A stretch of DNA of 64,000 bases. It comes from Bacillus_BD sp963787345. Its GTDB lineage: Bacteria; Bacillota; Bacilli; Bacillales; Cytobacillaceae. The position numbers and the translations under genes are program-made. Each line of letters begins with the position of its first letter. The stretch's first letter is position 1. Below the pieces are notes generated by a model, which saw only the letters and a program-made list of their open reading frames with translations, was not told the origin of the DNA and did not search any database. Positions 61,515 through 64,000 of the stretch are shown one piece after another. The DNA is taken from contig CAWBCW010000011.1 of the NCBI GenBank assembly GCA_963787345.1, positions 124,001 through 188,000 on the forward strand, written 5' to 3'.

Positions 61515-61596
61515 TTGACAAAATTAATAACATAAGGTTTAAAATCAATATGTAGTGGTTGTTTTAATATGTTCGGCACAACATATTGATTTTAAA
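61515..61596 (+). promoter_or_regulatory. nrdJ promoter with a 16-bp inverted repeat
   Basis: TTGACA (61515-61520) and, 17 bases on, TTTAAA (61538-61543) form a candidate promoter. The -10 is also the first part of a perfect 16-bp inverted repeat: TTTAAAATCAATATGT (61538-61553) and ACATATTGATTTTAAA (61581-61596) with a 27-base loop. No cobalamin riboswitch elements are seen in the leader. Confidence 0.5.
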
Positions 61597-61708
61597 AAGT
61601 TAATATGATATTTTAGGAATACACAAAGAAACATAGTCTACCATGAATATTTTATTTGATAATGACAACTAGGCAGTTGCATGGAAATTATTTGAAGGAG
61701 TTGTATAT

Positions 61709-62497
61709 ATGTCTGTGGTACTTGGACAAAAGATGAGTTTGGATGTGGAACGATTAAACAAGGATATTGGATTATTTCCTCAAGTACACCCCATTACTCC
61801 AGATATGAATCTTACCCATAAAGGGGTTTCGCGGCTTGTTATGCTCGACCGTTATACATTTAAGGACACGGAAAAAATAACTTTAGCCAATGGTGATTTT
61901 GTTGTTTTAACCATCAAGGAAGACCCTAAATTTCCAGCTCGTGGCCTTGGATTTATTCTTGACATTAATTGGGAAAAGAAATTAGCGAAAGTATTGGTTG
62001 AAGAAGAGTTCCGAGCAGTGCTAGATGATCCTTCTGAAGTCAAAACAGGAGTGATTACTCGTCCACTCGATGTCATTGAGAAACCACTTGAGGTTTACTA
62101 TGAACAAATTGCCAAACGAAATGCAGCAGGATTAGCTTCTGTTGAAGAAACTGAAGAAAAGCGCAAAGAATGGTTTGAGAAGTTTTACCAAGAATTAGTA
62201 AGCTTGAACTTTATCCCAGCAGGCCGTGTTCTATATGGTGCAGGTGCTGAAACGGATGTTACTTATTTTAACTGTTATGTTATGCCATACGTTCAAGATT
62301 CTCGTGAAGGGATCTCAGAACACCGTAAGCAAGTCATGGAAATCATGAGCCGCGGTGGTGGGGTTGGAACGAATGGATCGACCTTAAGACCCCGTAATAC
62401 CTTGGCAAAAGGCGTAAACGGCAAATCATCGGGTTCAGTGTCTTGGTTAGATGATATTGCGAAATTGACTCATTTGGTTGAGCAAGGCGGATCCCGT
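61709..62497 (+). CDS. nrdJ: cobalamin-dependent (class II) ribonucleotide reductase, exon 1
   Basis: First 263 codons of NrdJ, which reduces ribonucleotides to deoxyribonucleotides with adenosylcobalamin. FIPAGRVLYGAG, the cysteine in TYFNCYVMP, SRGGGVGTNGSTLRPR and SGSVSWLDD are class II landmarks. The frame stops with TAA at 62498-62500, but the family continues GGSRRGAQM; this is found in frame at 63673. Exon 1 therefore ends at CGT (62497), the 5' splice site of group I intron 1. GAAGGAG precedes the ATG. A simple annotation would call this truncated. Confidence 0.93.
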
Positions 62498-63672
62498 TAA
62501 CTAGCCTATCGGCGGGATTAAAATCTCGTGAATTGCTGGAACCCCCTAAAGCTTTACCAACCACAACGCAGCTGGCGACAGCAATCGTGAAGGTATGAAA
62601 ATGGTGAAGATGGAACAATGGGCAATCAGCAGCGAAGCATCTTTGGAAACGAAGATGAACGTTCAACGACTATTGAAACTTCCTAACGTTCCATTTAATA
62701 AATGTAAAAGGTGGAAATTTTAAATGGAGATAAAGGAAGGAGTAAACCGTAATGTTCGGAGACGACCTTACGGGGCGCGAGACAAGGAAGAGATCATTAA
62801 TTCGATTAAGAAACTCCATGAAGAAGGTTACAGCCAAGTTGATATAGCAAAATTACTTGGTATTAGCCGAGGGACAATTTTAAGATGGAATAAGGAATTA
62901 CAGTTTATAGAAACAAGAGACCCTGGTGAAGCCGGAAAATTAAAATGTAAAATATATGATTATAATGAAAATTATTTTGCCAATATTGATACGCTAAACA
63001 AAGCATATATTGTTGGTTACATCACTGGAGATGGAACAATATTTGATCGTCGGAAATCAAAAAGATTGGTCCTATGGTCTAGCTGAGAAAGATAAACAAT
63101 TGCTTTGTGATATTGGTCAAGAGTTAAATATGGTTGAGGTCATTAAATTCAGAAAGAAAAATAAGCCTAATGAACAGAATAAATATTCATTAACTGTTAA
63201 CTCGACGAAGATGTGTAATGATTTAATTACATTAGGGAGTTGGACCAAATAAAACGGGTGTATGAAACCTGGATTGATTTTAATGATGAAAAGCTACAAT
63301 GGGCTTATTTAAGAGGTTTTTTTGATGCAGATGGTCATATAAGAGTATATAAAAGAAACGGCTACCTAAAGGTAAGAATGGGTTTCACCAGTAATTACCA
63401 AATGTTACACTCCATCTTAATATTTTTAAAATCAAATGGCATAGCTAAAAATATAAATGCAATAACGCCCAAAAAAGGTTGTTGGGATTTATATATAAGC
63501 GGCATAAAGGATTTGAAAATGATATTTCCTAGATTGTATCAATATGGAGATATAAAACTTAATCGAAAATATGATAAATTCTCTTCTTTGATGATAGAGT
63601 CTGATCTTATGTGAAAGCATAAGAACTAGGCAGAAATGACCTAGTCCACTCTAAGGAGTGAGTAACAATAAG
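62498..63672 (+). ncRNA. group I intron 1 in nrdJ (1175 nt)
   Basis: P1 pairs exon ATCCCGT (62491-62497) with the internal guide GCGGGAT (62512-62518), giving the splice-site U.G. Conserved core elements follow: P GAATTGCTGG (62530-62540), Q AATCAGCAGC (62624-62633), R GTTCAACGACTA (62661-62672) and S around TAGTC (63642-63646), which pairs with GACTA to form P7. P9 is CACTC-TAAG-GAGTG (63647-63660). The last base is G63672, as required. A decayed endonuclease gene lies between R and S, in the P8 loop. Confidence 0.9.
62724..63614 (+). pseudogene. HTH-LAGLIDADG homing endonuclease, frameshifted
   Basis: The frame begins with ATG 62724 behind AAAGGTGG. Residues about 25-60 form an HTH (YSQVDIAKLLGISRGTILRW), then the first LAGLIDADG motif AYIVGYITGDGTIF; the second, AYLRGFFDADGHI, is near 63300. 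Three single-base insertions break it: near 63068 (an extra C in GTCCTAT), near 63235 (GGG in TTAGGGAG) and near 63251 (GGG in ACGGGT). Removing each restores RLVYGLAEKD, LGVGPNKT and NKTVYETW. The frame returns to the original at the end. The enzyme is presumably inactive. Confidence 0.85.
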
Positions 63673-63702
63673 CGAGGCGCACAAATGATAATGCTAGCGG
63701 AT
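63673..63702 (+). CDS. nrdJ: nrdJ exon 2 (30 nt)
   Basis: Ten codons reading RGAQMIMLAD, the exact continuation of exon 1 (GGSR) in class II reductases. Both ends are phase 0. It is bounded by the predicted intron 1 end (G63672) and the U.G-paired 5' site of intron 2 (U63702). Confidence 0.88.
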
Positions 63703-64000
63703 TGACAAAGTGATAATATTGATGCACTAGTCCGCGTCGTTCAGAAAATGAACGACTAGAAAATCGGGTGAATTGCAGGAAAGTCCTTAGAGACTTGCAT
63801 GCTACAACGTGACTGGAAACGGTGAGCGTGAATGCTATAAAAAATGGCAAGTATTGGATAATCTGCAGCCAAGCGTCATTGGGCTAAGGTAATGGCGAAG
63901 GTTCAACGACTAGAGAGTGAGTCCCAACAATAAACTCTCATAAGCGCCCGGCCCCTAACAGGTAATGCTGAGGGTGATGATATAGTCTAGTCCGTCTGCA
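63703..64000 (+). ncRNA. group I intron 2 in nrdJ (3' end outside the window)
   Basis: P1 pairs exon GCGGAT (63697-63702) with the guide GTCCGC (63730-63735), ending in U.G. P2 is GTCGTTC/GAACGAC (63736-63756). P GAATTGCAGG (63770-63779), Q AATCTGCAGCC (63860-63870), R GTTCAACGACTA (63901-63912) and S with TAGTC (63983-63987) complete the core. R and S are only about 70 bases apart, so P8 holds no ORF. P9 and the 3' splice site lie beyond base 64000. Confidence 0.88.

Noticed and set aside
61350..61708. Cobalamin riboswitch ahead of the B12-dependent reductase
   Set aside because: No B12-box-like sequence (GCCACTG) or the expected paired elements could be found; only the 16-bp inverted repeat is there.
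61709..62500. nrdJ as a truncated pseudogene
   Set aside because: The missing family sequence RGAQM resumes in frame at 63673 between two predicted self-splicing introns.
62343..62666. Minus-strand ORF of 107 codons over the end of nrdJ exon 1 and intron 1
   Set aside because: It crosses the conserved P, Q and R elements and has no family-like sequence; it is a chance frame.
62498..63702. An intein in NrdJ, because a LAGLIDADG protein interrupts the gene
   Set aside because: The LAGLIDADG frame is not continuous with NrdJ and has its own start codon, and no intein splicing motifs are seen. Group I core elements and guide pairings explain the insertion instead.
1..64000. rRNA or tRNA genes, insertion sequences with transposase, CRISPR arrays, prophage genes
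   Set aside because: I looked on both strands and saw none that I could support; the only mobile elements are the group I introns and the small intergenic repeats.

Overview
The window is a 64 kb piece of a low-GC Firmicute chromosome. Almost every backbone gene has a Bacillus-type counterpart and most follow the glyS to yqhM order of the B. subtilis chromosome: ccpN, ppsR, dnaG, sigA, the yqf block, the yqg block, pst, comG and lipM. Gram-positive ribosome-binding sites, frequent TTG/GTG starts and a comG competence operon agree. The organism is therefore a member of the Bacillaceae; I cannot name the genus from sequence alone.

Region by region: 1-8 kb carries translation, replication and housekeeping transcription genes (glyS partial, ccpN, ppsR, dnaG, sigA) and cytochrome c550. 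8-19.2 kb is the yqf block: trmK, a Nif3/YqfO protein, ispH and ispG of the MEP isoprenoid pathway, the DEAD-box helicase cshB, endonuclease IV, and a zinc uptake operon znuC-znuB-zur preceded by a Zur-box-like palindrome. 19.4-31.7 kb is an accessory island inserted in this synteny. It holds two paralogous GntR regulators, two large permeases, a ProC-like oxidoreductase, two paralogous 2Fe-2S ferredoxins, a creatininase-family amidohydrolase, a haem-oxygenase-like protein with a complete diiron ligand set, an aldehyde dehydrogenase, a GlcG/HbpS protein, a split chromate-type transporter and a 28-residue peptide gene. Eight GTATAC-centred palindromes sit at its promoters. 31.8-42.2 kb returns to the backbone: yqgB, an Fnr-like regulator with a C-terminal cysteine cluster, yqgE, pbpA, and the pstSCAB-phoU phosphate system behind a tandem PhoP box. 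42.3-52.7 kb holds small yqg genes, rpmG, the rhomboid protease gluP, a LysM-M14 peptidase, a glyoxalase II-like protein, a MidA-type methyltransferase and a SufR-like regulator. 53-57.2 kb is the complete comGA-GG operon with yqzE. 57.3-61.3 kb carries yqhG, yqhH, yqhL and lipM.

The window ends in a cobalamin-dependent (class II) ribonucleotide reductase gene that looks truncated but is not: two group I introns split it, with only a 30-nt exon (ten codons) between them. Both predicted 5' splice sites form a P1 helix ending in the canonical U.G pair. The first intron carries a decayed HTH-LAGLIDADG homing endonuclease gene in its P8 loop; the second runs off the window.

The two places most likely to hold something new are the 19.4-31.7 kb island, which reads as one GntR-controlled oxidative pathway built around a diiron enzyme and ferredoxins, and the doubly interrupted nrdJ. 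Four copies of a modular intergenic repeat (19.2, 27.1, 29.3 and 41.4 kb) are also present.
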